Positions 51,432-60,074 of a stretch of 64,000 nucleotides of DNA are shown here, one piece after another. Made by a program: the position numbers and the translations under genes. The DNA comes from Roseiarcus sp035656495 (GTDB lineage: Bacteria; Pseudomonadota; Alphaproteobacteria; Rhizobiales; Beijerinckiaceae), in contig DASRSL010000135.1 in the NCBI GenBank assembly GCA_035656495.1, positions 6,625 to 70,624 on the forward strand, read 5' to 3'. Within the stretch, counting starts at the first letter, position 1. Every line of letters begins with the position of its first letter. Below the pieces are notes generated by a model, which was given only the letters and a program-made list of their open reading frames with translations, had not been told where the DNA came from and did not search any database.

Positions 51432-52559
51432 ATGAAAGCCACCACTCGCATATTCGCTTTGACCCTTTCCAGCTTGCTGCTCGCCTCGACCGCCTGGGCC
51501 GGCCCGAAGGTCGTGTCCGGCCCCGGCGCCAATCCTGAGTGCTTCAAGCCCTGGTCCGACAAGACGAAGTTCTTCCAATGGGAGAAAAAGCCAGGCCCCT
51601 ATCGGATCGCGCTCGTCAACGGCTTCGTCGGCAACACCTGGCGCATTCAGATGGTCAAGACCGCCAAGGCTGCGACCGAGCTGCCGGGAATCAAGGAGAA
51701 CATCAAGGAGTTCAAGGTTGTCTCGACCGGAACCGACGTCGCAGCTCAACTCGGGGCGATGGAGGACTTCATCAATCAGGGCTACGACGCAATCGTCACC
51801 ATCGCCGTCGCGCCGGACGGCTTCGACCGCATTATCCGCCTCGCAGACAAGAATAACGTCGTCGTGGTCCCGTTCGACAACATTCTCGACACCGACAAGG
51901 TGATGATGGTCAACGAGGACCAGAAGGAGGCGGGCCGCATGTCGGCCAAATTCCTGATACAGGAGATGGGCAAGACATCCGGCGACCTTCTCGAAGTTCG
52001 CGGATTGCCCGGCAATTCCGTGGATCGCGACCGCCATCTCGGCTTCCGGGAAGTCATCGATGCGCCCCCAAACAAATTCAAGGTGACGGAGGTGGTCGGC
52101 AACTGGGACACGGGCACGTCCCAGAAGGTGACGGCGGATGCGCTCGCGGTGCATGGGCATTTCGACGGCGGTTTCAGCCAGGGCGGCACCGACGGGACCA
52201 TCCAGGCGATGATCGACGCCAAGCACCCGTTCGTCCCCTTCGCCGGCGAGGGCGAGAACGAGTACCGCAAGCAGATCGCGGCTCACTGGCAGGAGGGCCT
52301 CAGGGGTCTGTCCTATGGCCAGTCGCCGGCGCTCGTCGCAATCGCCATGAAGGCGGCGATTTCGGCGCTGCAAGGCAACGTCATGCCGCAGCTGATCTCG
52401 ATCCCGATCCCGGTCGCGACTTACAAGACCCTGAAGGCCGGCGAAAACTACTGGCCGGACCTCAAGGTCAATTTCTTCGCCCCGAACCAGTTCCTGCCCT
52501 GCGGCGTGACCTTCACCGCGCCGGACATCATGGCGCAGAGCGAAGCGAACACCAAGTGA
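51432..52559 (+). CDS. CUT2-type sugar ABC transporter substrate-binding protein
   Basis: A 375-residue periplasmic binding protein (peripla_BP_4). ATG 51432 follows GAGGGAGGACG. The signal runs through FALTLSSLLLASTAWAG. Blocks: YRIALVNGFVGNTWRIQMVK, STGTDVAAQLGAMEDFINQG, YDAIVTIAVAPDGFDRIIRL, VVVVPFDNILDTDKVMMVNE and DLLEVRGLPGNSVDRDRHLG. Two cysteines (ECFKPW, LPCGVTF) near the ends could pair. It begins an operon with a double ATPase and two permeases; the sugar or polyol is unknown. Confidence 0.92.
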   Translation: MKATTRIFALTLSSLLLASTAWAGPKVVSGPGANPECFKPWSDKTKFFQWEKKPGPYRIALVNGFVGNTWRIQMVKTAKAATELPGIKENIKEFKVVSTGTDVAAQLGAMEDFINQGYDAIVTIAVAPDGFDRIIRLADKNNVVVVPFDNILDTDKVMMVNEDQKEAGRMSAKFLIQEMGKTSGDLLEVRGLPGNSVDRDRHLGFREVIDAPPNKFKVTEVVGNWDTGTSQKVTADALAVHGHFDGGFSQGGTDGTIQAMIDAKHPFVPFAGEGENEYRKQIAAHWQEGLRGLSYGQSPALVAIAMKAAISALQGNVMPQLISIPIPVATYKTLKAGENYWPDLKVNFFAPNQFLPCGVTFTAPDIMAQSEANTK

Positions 52560-52578
52560 CGGCCCTCTAGCAGCCGAA

Positions 52579-52614
52579 CCCGGTCTGGCCAGAGCCGGAC
52601 CGGGCGTTTTTTTT
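52579..52614 (+). terminator. Rho-independent terminator/attenuator after the binding-protein gene
   Basis: CCCGGTC pairs with GACCGGG, extended by GGC/GCC around a CAGA loop, and is followed by CG and eight T residues. It lies between the binding-protein gene and the ATPase gene of the same operon, so partial termination would favour binding-protein synthesis. Confidence 0.8.
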
Positions 52615-52639
52615 AGGCGCACGCGAGGAAAGTCGAGCT

Positions 52640-54211
52640 ATGGCGAACGCGCCGGGAGGCGACTTCCTCGCCCTGTCGCAAATCTCCAAACGTTACGGCG
52701 GCGTGCGGGCGCTCGAGAACGTCGACTTCGCCTGCCGCCGCGGAGAGATCCACGCCGTGCTCGGCGAGAACGGGGCCGGCAAATCGACGCTCATCAAGAT
52801 CGTCGCCGGCGTCGTCGAGCCCGATTCCGGGACCATCGCAATCGAAGACCAGCCACGCCGCTTCAAAAGCCCGGCTGCCGCGACCGCCGCCGGCGTCGTC
52901 TGCATCTTCCAGGAACTGTCGCTGATGCCCGACCTCTCGGTGGCGGACAATATTTTCATCGCCACGCCCCCGCGCCGGCTCGGCCTCATTAACGCCCGCG
53001 CCCAGCGCCGCCGGGCGGAAGGGCTGCTCGCCGAGGTCGGCTGCGAGGACGTCAATCCGCTCTTGCGCATTCGCGACCTGCCGCTGTCGCGGCGCCAGAT
53101 GGTGGAGATCGCCAAGGCGCTCGGCCAGAGTCCAAAGCTGCTCATTCTCGACGAGGCGACCTCGGCGCTGACCAGCGCCGACGTCGAAAAGGTGTACGCC
53201 CTCCTGGCGCGGCTGAAAGCCGAGAATGTCGCCATCCTCTATATCACGCACCGCATGCACGAGGTCGAAGCGCTGGCGGACCGAGCGTCCGTATTCCGCA
53301 ATGGCCGCCACATCGAGACCTTCGACAAAGGCGCGCGATCGACGGCTGAGATCGTCCAGTTGATGATCGGCCGCGACATCGCCGCGCAATATCCGCCGAA
53401 GCCCGAGCGCACACCGGGCGACGCCGCGCTCAAAGTGGACAACCTTGGATGGGAGGGCCGCCTCGAGGGAATATCGCTGGAAGTCCGCGCTGGCGAAATC
53501 GTCGGCCTCGGCGGGCTCGACGGCCAAGGCCAGAAGACGCTGCTGCTTGCCCTGTTCGGCGTTCTGCGCGGCGTGAGCGGCACGGTCACGGTCAAGGGAC
53601 GCGCCGTCCGCGCGGGATCTCCGGCGCGGGCCAAGTCGCGCGAGATCGGGATTGCGCTCGTTCCCGAGGACCGCAAGACGGAAGGCCTCATGCTGCCGAT
53701 GTCGGTCGCCGACAACCTGACGATCGCCTCACTGCGCGACCTGTCGTTCGGCCCTTTCATTGACGCCGCCAAGGAGGCGGACGCGATCGAGGCCGGGATC
53801 AAGCGCCTTCGGATCAAGATCGGCGCGTCCTCCGACCCTGTGTCGACCTTGTCCGGCGGAAACCAGCAGAAGGTCGTCATCGCCAAATGGCTGATGATCG
53901 GGCCCAGCGTCATCCTGCTCAACGACCCGACCCGCGGCATCGACGTCGGCACGAAGCACGAGCTCTACCGGCTCATGCGCGAGCTCGCCGATCAGGGCGC
54001 CGCCATTCTGTTCTATTCGACCGATTACGACGAATTGATCGGCTGCTGCGACCGCGTCGCCATCATGTACGACGGCCGGATCGTGCGTGAGCTCTCGGGG
54101 AACGAACTGAACGAAACCAACATCGTGGCGAGCTCGCTCAACATCGAGGCCGCCAGCGCACCGGGGGCGACAAGCAGCGAAGGTCCGGATCGCGAGTCCG
54201 CTCATGTCTAG
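52640..54211 (+). CDS. CUT2-family sugar ABC transporter ATPase, double NBD
   Basis: A 523-residue protein with two ATPase domains. Domain 1: Walker A GENGAGKSTLIKIVAG, signature LPLSRRQMVEIAKALG, Walker B LLILDEATSALTSADV. Domain 2: P-loop GGLDGQGQKTLLLALFG, signature LSGGNQQKVVIAKWLM and Walker B ILLNDPTRGIDVGTKHE, where the usual LDEP is LNDP, so both the magnesium Asp and the catalytic Glu positions are altered. Hydrolysis may therefore rely on one site. It overlaps the following permease gene by 8 bases. Confidence 0.94.
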   Translation: MANAPGGDFLALSQISKRYGGVRALENVDFACRRGEIHAVLGENGAGKSTLIKIVAGVVEPDSGTIAIEDQPRRFKSPAAATAAGVVCIFQELSLMPDLSVADNIFIATPPRRLGLINARAQRRRAEGLLAEVGCEDVNPLLRIRDLPLSRRQMVEIAKALGQSPKLLILDEATSALTSADVEKVYALLARLKAENVAILYITHRMHEVEALADRASVFRNGRHIETFDKGARSTAEIVQLMIGRDIAAQYPPKPERTPGDAALKVDNLGWEGRLEGISLEVRAGEIVGLGGLDGQGQKTLLLALFGVLRGVSGTVTVKGRAVRAGSPARAKSREIGIALVPEDRKTEGLMLPMSVADNLTIASLRDLSFGPFIDAAKEADAIEAGIKRLRIKIGASSDPVSTLSGGNQQKVVIAKWLMIGPSVILLNDPTRGIDVGTKHELYRLMRELADQGAAILFYSTDYDELIGCCDRVAIMYDGRIVRELSGNELNETNIVASSLNIEAASAPGATSSEGPDRESAHV

Positions 54212-55310
54212 CGATCTCGCGATTCGAATACGGCAAAACTTCGCGTTCCTGACCCCGGTTGCGCTCTTTTGCGCGATCTATCTTTTTTATCACCTTGTCC
54301 ATCCGAAGGGCTTCTCTTCCGCAGTGCTCGTTCAGAACAGCGACGAGGCGTTCACGCTGGCGCTGGTGGCCATGGCGCAGACCGTGCCCGTTCTCGCTGC
54401 GGGCCTCGACCTCTCCGTCGGCGCGTTGATGACCATGGTCGGCTGCTTTGCGAGCTATCTCCTCAGCGGCGCAGCAACCCCACTCGGACTTGATATCGCC
54501 GGATGGCACATCGGGCTTGGAACGTGGCCTGGGGGCCTGCCCGGTATCGTCGGCGGCATGCTCTTTTGTCTGGCGATCGGGATCCTCGCGGGCCTGGCCA
54601 ATGGCGTGATCGTCGTATACGGCCGCATCCAGCCGATCATCGCGACGCTCGCAACAGGCGCAATGTTTATCGGCATTGCGCTGTTCCTGCGGCCGCAGCC
54701 CGGCGGCAAGATCGATGACGACCTGAACTGGGCGTTGACCAATTCGCTCGGCGATTTTGCATCGACCGTCCATGTCTTCAACGACGGCGCGGAGCCATGG
54801 TTTGCGCCATTCGCCGGCATTCCGACGCCCTTCGTCCTTCTCGTGCTTATCGTGCTTCTGGTCTGGGTTCCCTTCAGCCGGACGGTCACGGGCCGGACCG
54901 TTTACGCGATCGGCTCGGCGGAGGGGGCGGCTTACATGTCCGGCCTTGCCGTCAACCGAGCCAGAATCGCGGCGTTCACGCTCGGCGGGTTCTTCGCCGC
55001 CTGCGGCGGACTGTTCCTGGCCATCCAAACCTCGTCGGGCAACGCAGACATTCCCCAGGCGGGCGCCTATACGCTGAACTCAATCGCTGCGGTCGTGATC
55101 GGCGGCACCTCGCTTCTTGGCGGCGCCGGCGGAGCGATCGGCTCGGTTTTCGGGGCGCTGATCCTGAGGGTCATTTCGTACTTCTTCCGGGTGTTCGACA
55201 TCGCGCCGCTGCTGCAGCCGTTGTTCGAGGGAATCATTCTGCTTGCCGCGGTGAGCGTCGGGGCGCTTCGGGTCCTGCGGGTCAAGAACACTTTGGAGCT
55301 CTTCCGATGA
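54204..55310 (+). CDS. CUT2-family sugar ABC permease (RbsC type), first
   Basis: A 368-residue membrane protein of the BPD_transp_2 family. Blocks: MAQTVPVLAAGLDLSVGALM, LANGVIVVYGRIQPIIATLA, TVYAIGSAEGAAYMSGLAVN, RARIAAFTLGGFFAACGG and AAVVIGGTSLLGGAGGAIGS. It has about ten hydrophobic segments. Its stop overlaps the start of the second permease (ATGA). The two different permeases should form a heterodimeric channel, less usual for CUT2 importers, which often use one permease gene. Confidence 0.93.
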   Translation: MSSDLAIRIRQNFAFLTPVALFCAIYLFYHLVHPKGFSSAVLVQNSDEAFTLALVAMAQTVPVLAAGLDLSVGALMTMVGCFASYLLSGAATPLGLDIAGWHIGLGTWPGGLPGIVGGMLFCLAIGILAGLANGVIVVYGRIQPIIATLATGAMFIGIALFLRPQPGGKIDDDLNWALTNSLGDFASTVHVFNDGAEPWFAPFAGIPTPFVLLVLIVLLVWVPFSRTVTGRTVYAIGSAEGAAYMSGLAVNRARIAAFTLGGFFAACGGLFLAIQTSSGNADIPQAGAYTLNSIAAVVIGGTSLLGGAGGAIGSVFGALILRVISYFFRVFDIAPLLQPLFEGIILLAAVSVGALRVLRVKNTLELFR

Positions 55311-56272
55311 TGGCGCGTTCGGCCATCCTGCGGCCGTCGCGCGACGATCGGCCGATCCTGATCGCGGCGCTGTTCATTTTGGCGATCCTGTTGGCCGGAA
55401 CGGTCTACACCTGGGAGCGTTTCGGAAGCGTCCCGCTTTTGTCCCCGACCTACCTGTTGCAGCAACTGCAGATCGGCGCGTTTCTGGGCATTGTCGCCGC
55501 CGGGACGATGGTCGTCATATTGATCTCGCAGATCGACCTGTCGATTCCCTGGACCTTGACGGCCTCGGCGATGATGGCCACGGCGATCGGGGGAGCCTGG
55601 GCCATCCCGGTTGGGCTGGCGGTCGGGCTCGCGGTCGGCGTCGTCAATGGGCTCGGCGTCGCTTATCTGCGCGTTCCCTCGATGATCTTCACTCTCGGCG
55701 TGAACGCCGTGATGCGCGGCCTGATGGTCGCCCATACGGGAGGGTTTGCGCCTCAAACGGCGGCAACGGATCTCATGCGCTCGCTCGCGTCCGGGCGCTT
55801 CTTCGGCATTCCCAACGCGTTGTTCGTCTGGCTGGCGGTCTCAGGCGTCGTCGCCGTCATGCTGCAACGGACGGTGTTCGGCCGATCGATCTACGCCCTT
55901 GGGAACAAGGAGGCGGCTTCCTATCTCGCGGGCATCAACACCAAGGGCGTCACCGTCGCCTGCTTTGCGATATGCGGCTTGACCGTCGGCCTCGCCGGAG
56001 TTCTTCTCGCCGGCTATTCGCAGAAGGCTTATCAAGGTATGGGCGACCCCTATCTTCTGCCCGCGATCGCCGCGGTCGTCATCGGCGGCACCAATATTCT
56101 CGGCGGCCGCGGCCGCTACCTCGGCACGCTCGTCGGCGTGATTCTGATCGTCCTGCTCAACAGCGTGCTCTCGATCATGGAGATGCCGGAGGCCGGGCGG
56201 CAAGTGATCTACGGCGGGGTCATCATCCTGATGCTGCTCGTCTACGGGCGCGGCGAGCAGGTGACGAGCTGA
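55307..56272 (+). CDS. CUT2-family sugar ABC permease (RbsC type), second
   Basis: A 321-residue permease starting at ATG 55307 within the stop of the first permease. Blocks: FLGIVAAGTMVVILISQIDL, GLGVAYLRVPSMIFTLGVNA, SIYALGNKEAASYLAGINTK and AAVVIGGTNILGGRGRYLGT. Typical length for the family. It ends the operon, 7 bases from the convergent amidase stop. Confidence 0.93.
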   Translation: MMARSAILRPSRDDRPILIAALFILAILLAGTVYTWERFGSVPLLSPTYLLQQLQIGAFLGIVAAGTMVVILISQIDLSIPWTLTASAMMATAIGGAWAIPVGLAVGLAVGVVNGLGVAYLRVPSMIFTLGVNAVMRGLMVAHTGGFAPQTAATDLMRSLASGRFFGIPNALFVWLAVSGVVAVMLQRTVFGRSIYALGNKEAASYLAGINTKGVTVACFAICGLTVGLAGVLLAGYSQKAYQGMGDPYLLPAIAAVVIGGTNILGGRGRYLGTLVGVILIVLLNSVLSIMEMPEAGRQVIYGGVIILMLLVYGRGEQVTS

Positions 56273-56279
56273 CCATCAG

Positions 56280-57842
56280 TCAGCCGGCCAGCAGCCCCGG
56301 CAGGCGCGAGGTCGTCCAATTCGCCGCAATCGTATAGGCATACGCCAAAGCGAGACAGTCGAGCTCCCGGTGGACAGGCGCCACGATCTGGATTCCCATC
56401 GGCGAGCCGGATGCGCCAAATCCGGCAGGAACGGCCAAAGCCGGACAGCCCGACATCGAGATGAGAAGCACGGCCTTCATCCATTCGTGATAGGTCTCCA
56501 TCCTGGCGCCGGCGATCTCCTGCGGCCAATGCAGATCCACGTCGAAAGGAAAGACCTGCGCCGTCGGCGCAACGAAGTAGTCATAGCGATCGAAAAGGCG
56601 CCGCACCGCCTGATACCACTCCGAGCGCACGACCGAAGCGGCCGTGATGTCGTAGGCAGACTGCTTCATCCCGGTCTCGATCTCGTAGATGGCTTCCGGC
56701 TTCAACAGCGCCCGCTTGACCGGGTCGTTGTAGAACTCGAGCAGAGCTCCGCCCGTCTGCCAGCCGCGAATGCGAATAAGCGCACGCCAAACTGCATCGA
56801 GCGGATAGTCCGGCTGGGCCTCCTCCACTGAGCAGCCGATCGTGTCGAACGTCTTGAGAGCCGCCTTGCAGACGTCCAGAACCCCGGGCTCGTAGGGCGT
56901 ATAGCCCTTGAAGTCGCCCGCCCACGCAATCCGCTTTCCCTTCAAGCTGCGCTCGAACGATGCGCGAAACGCCGATCCGTCGCCCTCCATGGACAACGGC
57001 GCGCGCGGGTCGAAACCGGCCTGCACGGAAAGCAGCATCGCCAGGTCGGGCACGTTCCTCGCCATCGGGCCCTGAACGCCGATGGAAGGCAGCCAGACAT
57101 CGCGCGCATCGACCGGCACGCGCCCGATGCTGGTGCGAAAGCCCAGCACATTGTTCCAACCGGCCGGGTTGCGCAGGCTGCCCCCGTAGTCCGATCCGTC
57201 GGCGATTGGCAGCATGCGAAGCGCGAGCGACACGGCGGCCCCGCCGCTGCTGCCGCCCGCGGAACGGGATTGGTCGTAGGCGTTGCGCGTCGCGCCGTAG
57301 ACCGGATTATAGGTGTGCGAGCCGAGGCCGAATTCGGGCGCATTGGTCTTGCCGATGATGATCGCGCCGGCTTTGCGCAGCCGCTCGACCATCAGGCTGT
57401 CGGCTGCAGGGATGAAGTCCCTGAAGATGGGCGAGCCTTGTGTCGAAGGAATGCCCTTGACCGGCTGCAAATCCTTGACTGCGTGCGGAAATCCGTGGAG
57501 AGGGCCCATCGAGTCGCCGCGGGCGAGCTGCGCGTCGCTTTCAGCCGCTTGGGCAATGACGCCGCTCCGTTCTTGAAGGGCCACGATCGCGTTGACTTTC
57601 GGGTTGAGCCTGTCGATGTGATCGAGATAGGCGGTCATCACCTCGACGCATGAGACCTGGCGTGAGTGAATCGCGCTATTGAGCGCGAGCGCATCCATCA
57701 TGACGATATCGGACGGGCGAATCGCAGCGCCTCCTCGAGACGCAGACGGAACGGTCGCGGCGATCGGCGCTCCTGTTGTCGCTGCTGAAAACGCACTACG
57801 GCTGGCCTCGGGGGCCGGCGGCTGTTTCGAACTCGAATCCAT
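56280..57842 (-). CDS. Amidase (amidase signature family)
   Basis: A 520-residue hydrolase. The amidase signature triad is visible: Lys in HGFPHAVKDLQPVKGIP, the cis-Ser in RSAGGSSGGAAVSLALRMLP, and the nucleophile Ser in ADGSDYGGSLRNPAGW. ATG 57842 is 4 bases after GAGGAAG; the frame is open 15 codons upstream. The N-terminal 45 residues are Ser/Ala-rich, possibly an export or low-complexity segment. It hydrolyses a carboxamide; the substrate is not predictable. It is convergent with the sugar importer. Confidence 0.92.
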   Translation of the reverse strand: MDSSSKQPPAPEASRSAFSAATTGAPIAATVPSASRGGAAIRPSDIVMMDALALNSAIHSRQVSCVEVMTAYLDHIDRLNPKVNAIVALQERSGVIAQAAESDAQLARGDSMGPLHGFPHAVKDLQPVKGIPSTQGSPIFRDFIPAADSLMVERLRKAGAIIIGKTNAPEFGLGSHTYNPVYGATRNAYDQSRSAGGSSGGAAVSLALRMLPIADGSDYGGSLRNPAGWNNVLGFRTSIGRVPVDARDVWLPSIGVQGPMARNVPDLAMLLSVQAGFDPRAPLSMEGDGSAFRASFERSLKGKRIAWAGDFKGYTPYEPGVLDVCKAALKTFDTIGCSVEEAQPDYPLDAVWRALIRIRGWQTGGALLEFYNDPVKRALLKPEAIYEIETGMKQSAYDITAASVVRSEWYQAVRRLFDRYDYFVAPTAQVFPFDVDLHWPQEIAGARMETYHEWMKAVLLISMSGCPALAVPAGFGASGSPMGIQIVAPVHRELDCLALAYAYTIAANWTTSRLPGLLAG

Positions 57843-57904
57843 GGACTTCCTCAAAAAAGCGTGCGCCGGCGCCTGGGCCGCGGCCATCCGTCAAAGGCTC
57901 GATG

Positions 57905-58597
57905 TCAAGACATTGGGTGCAGCACGACGTCGAGCAAGAGTTTCTGGAGTTCAACGATCTCTGTCCGGATGCCCCCGCGAGTGCGCCACCACCGATCGGG
58001 GTCAAAACTCGAGTAGCGCGAGGCGCGGACTGTGACATGCGTCGGATGGCCTTTCATGACTCGATCGAGCACCCGCCGCAATCGTCGTGAGTGATCGCTG
58101 TTGGCCACCACCACAATGGATTGGAGATGCTGCTCGTCGCACCATCGCGGAAGCGCCTGCCCTTCGGCTTCGGTTCCATCGACTCTGGAGATTTGCAGGA
58201 CATCCGTCACGCCAAGTGACTTCAGTTGGCGAATCTGCCTTGCCCCTGCATCCTCATAGGGAAGCCCCCGGCGGATGAACTCATAGTCTTCTCCGCTCGG
58301 GGGGTCATGAAAAACCGCCACTCGCTTTGAGACGCGGCTTTGGGCGAGATCGGCCGCTTCGAGCGCGCCGGCGCCTCCGGAATCGATCGATAAGACGATG
58401 ATGTCGGCGGGCGAGACCGGCTCGTTCACGACAAGCGCCCATCCCGCGGCTCGCAGAATCGGTTCGCGAAGGGGGCGGACGGCGACCATCGCAAACGCCG
58501 CCAACGCAAAGGCCGCCACGATCGGCGCCCACCACGGCCACCTCGAGATTCCACGCCCCTTCATGGATCCGCGGGCGGCCTGATCGGTCTTGGTCAT
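57905..58597 (-). CDS. DUF218/YdcF-like membrane-anchored protein
   Basis: A 230-residue protein. One N-terminal membrane segment (WAPIVAAFALAAFAMVAV) is followed by a soluble Rossmann-like domain: PADIIVLSIDSGGAGALEAA, LKSLGVTDVLQISRVDGTEA, and SIVVVANSDHSRRLRRVLDR, resembling the DUF218 (SanA/YdcF) family, although the usual motifs are weak. Its ATG overlaps the stop of the hydroxy-acid oxidase gene (ATGA), so the two are translated together. Confidence 0.7.
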   Translation of the reverse strand: MTKTDQAARGSMKGRGISRWPWWAPIVAAFALAAFAMVAVRPLREPILRAAGWALVVNEPVSPADIIVLSIDSGGAGALEAADLAQSRVSKRVAVFHDPPSGEDYEFIRRGLPYEDAGARQIRQLKSLGVTDVLQISRVDGTEAEGQALPRWCDEQHLQSIVVVANSDHSRRLRRVLDRVMKGHPTHVTVRASRYSSFDPDRWWRTRGGIRTEIVELQKLLLDVVLHPMS

Positions 58598-59754
58598 GTG
58601 CGACGGGACTGCGAGCCAAAAATGACGCTTCGGTCGATCTTCGAGAGAGCGTCCCACCCGCCGAGCGCCATCGCGCGGTCGATCTCGCGGCGAAAGAGCT
58701 CGAGCGCCCAGTAGACGCCCTCCTCACCGGCGCAGGCGACGCCCCAGAGATGCGGCCGCCCGATCAAGACGCCGCGCGCGCCGAGCGCCAAAGCCTTGAT
58801 GACGTCGATTCCACGGCGGAAGCCGCCGTCGACGAGCACCGGCATGGAGGAGCCGACCGCGTCGACGATCCCCGGCAGCGCCGCGATCGAGGGGATGGCG
58901 CCGTCGAGCTGCCGGCCGCCGTGGTTGGAGACGACGATCGCGTCCGCTCCTCGCGCGCGCGCCTCGCGCGCCTCGTCGGGGTGCAGCAGGCCCTTGATCA
59001 CGAGCGGCCCGCGCCATTGTCCGCGCAGCCGCTCGACGTCGCTCCAGGCGACGCCCGGGTCGAGCTGCTCGACCATCAGTGGCCCGAAAGCGCCAAGAGA
59101 GGTCCGCTTGCCGTAATTGACGAAGGTCGGCGAGGGCGTCTCGCGCATGCGCCAGATCCAGCCCGGCCGGCTCACGAAATCGAGCAAGCTTCCGGCGTCC
59201 CAGCGCAGGGGGAAACTCATGCCGTTCATCATGTCGCGGTCGCGCCCGGCGATGACCTGGTTGTCGACCGTCAGGATCAGCGCCCTGTATCCCGCGGCAG
59301 CGGCGCGGGCGGCGAATTCGGCCGTGATCCCGCGGTCCTTGTATAGGAAGACCTGCATCCATTTCGGCCCGGTCGTGGCGGCGCCGATCTCCTCGATGGT
59401 GGCGGTCGAGGCGTGGCTCGTCGAGTAGATCGTGCCGAACCGCGCCGCCGCCAGCGCCGCGGCGAGCTCGGCGTGCGGCCAGAGGAGGCCCGCGAGGCCC
59501 GTCGGCCCGATGACGACCGGCGAAGGGAGTCTCTCGCCGAACAGCTCGATGCCCTGGTCCCGCTTCGGCGCGCCGGCCAGCAACTTGGGGACGAGCTCGA
59601 TGTCCGCGAGCGCCTCTTCGTTGCGCCGCATGGTGATCTCGTCGCCCGCGGCGCCGTCGACCATGTCGAACAGCATGCGCGGAAGGCGCCGCCTCGCCAG
59701 CGTCCGCAACGCCCGGATGCTGTAGCCCTTCCGCTGCAGCTCGGCGGCGTCCAT
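58594..59754 (-). CDS. FMN-dependent alpha-hydroxy-acid oxidase/dehydrogenase (LldD-like)
   Basis: A 386-residue FMN barrel of the lactate dehydrogenase/glycolate oxidase family. Blocks: RRRLPRMLFDMVDGAAGDEI, SPVVIGPTGLAGLLWPHAEL, WMQVFLYKDRGITAEFAARA, and the catalytic His-Arg signature AIVVSNHGGRQLDGA, followed by MPVLVDGGFRRGIDVIKALA that holds FMN. It oxidises an L-2-hydroxy acid to the keto acid. Lactate, mandelate or another acid is possible. It is divergent from the tartrate dehydrogenase-like gene. Confidence 0.92.
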   Translation of the reverse strand: MDAAELQRKGYSIRALRTLARRRLPRMLFDMVDGAAGDEITMRRNEEALADIELVPKLLAGAPKRDQGIELFGERLPSPVVIGPTGLAGLLWPHAELAAALAAARFGTIYSTSHASTATIEEIGAATTGPKWMQVFLYKDRGITAEFAARAAAAGYRALILTVDNQVIAGRDRDMMNGMSFPLRWDAGSLLDFVSRPGWIWRMRETPSPTFVNYGKRTSLGAFGPLMVEQLDPGVAWSDVERLRGQWRGPLVIKGLLHPDEAREARARGADAIVVSNHGGRQLDGAIPSIAALPGIVDAVGSSMPVLVDGGFRRGIDVIKALALGARGVLIGRPHLWGVACAGEEGVYWALELFRREIDRAMALGGWDALSKIDRSVIFGSQSRRT

Positions 59755-60074
59755 GATCGCTTCCCCCTTGACCTCGAGTCGCCAGCGCCGAAGGCGACCG
59801 GCCGCGAAGAACGACTGGCCGGCTCAATCGACCCTTCCGGCGTCGAGGTCAACCGCCGCGCGGAGGATGCCGCCGGCGCAGGGCTTGCCCCGCGAAGGCG
59901 AGCAAAAAATGCCGGCGCCATTGGCAGACCCGCTTGCCCAGCTTCGCGGGCTCACTCTATTTCGTCAGCGGACTTCCGATCATCTCTCTGACGGTGACGT
60001 TCCTTGGTTTTGCGGTCCGTCGTCGCCTCTCCCCCATTGTCAGCCCGTTGAACGACGCACCCAAGGAGAAAGCC
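59755..60074. other. Divergent intergenic region
   Basis: 320 bases between the hydroxy-acid oxidase and the tartrate dehydrogenase-type gene. It should contain both promoters. I see the AAGGAGAAAG ribosome site before 60075 but no clear operator dyad. Confidence 0.4.
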
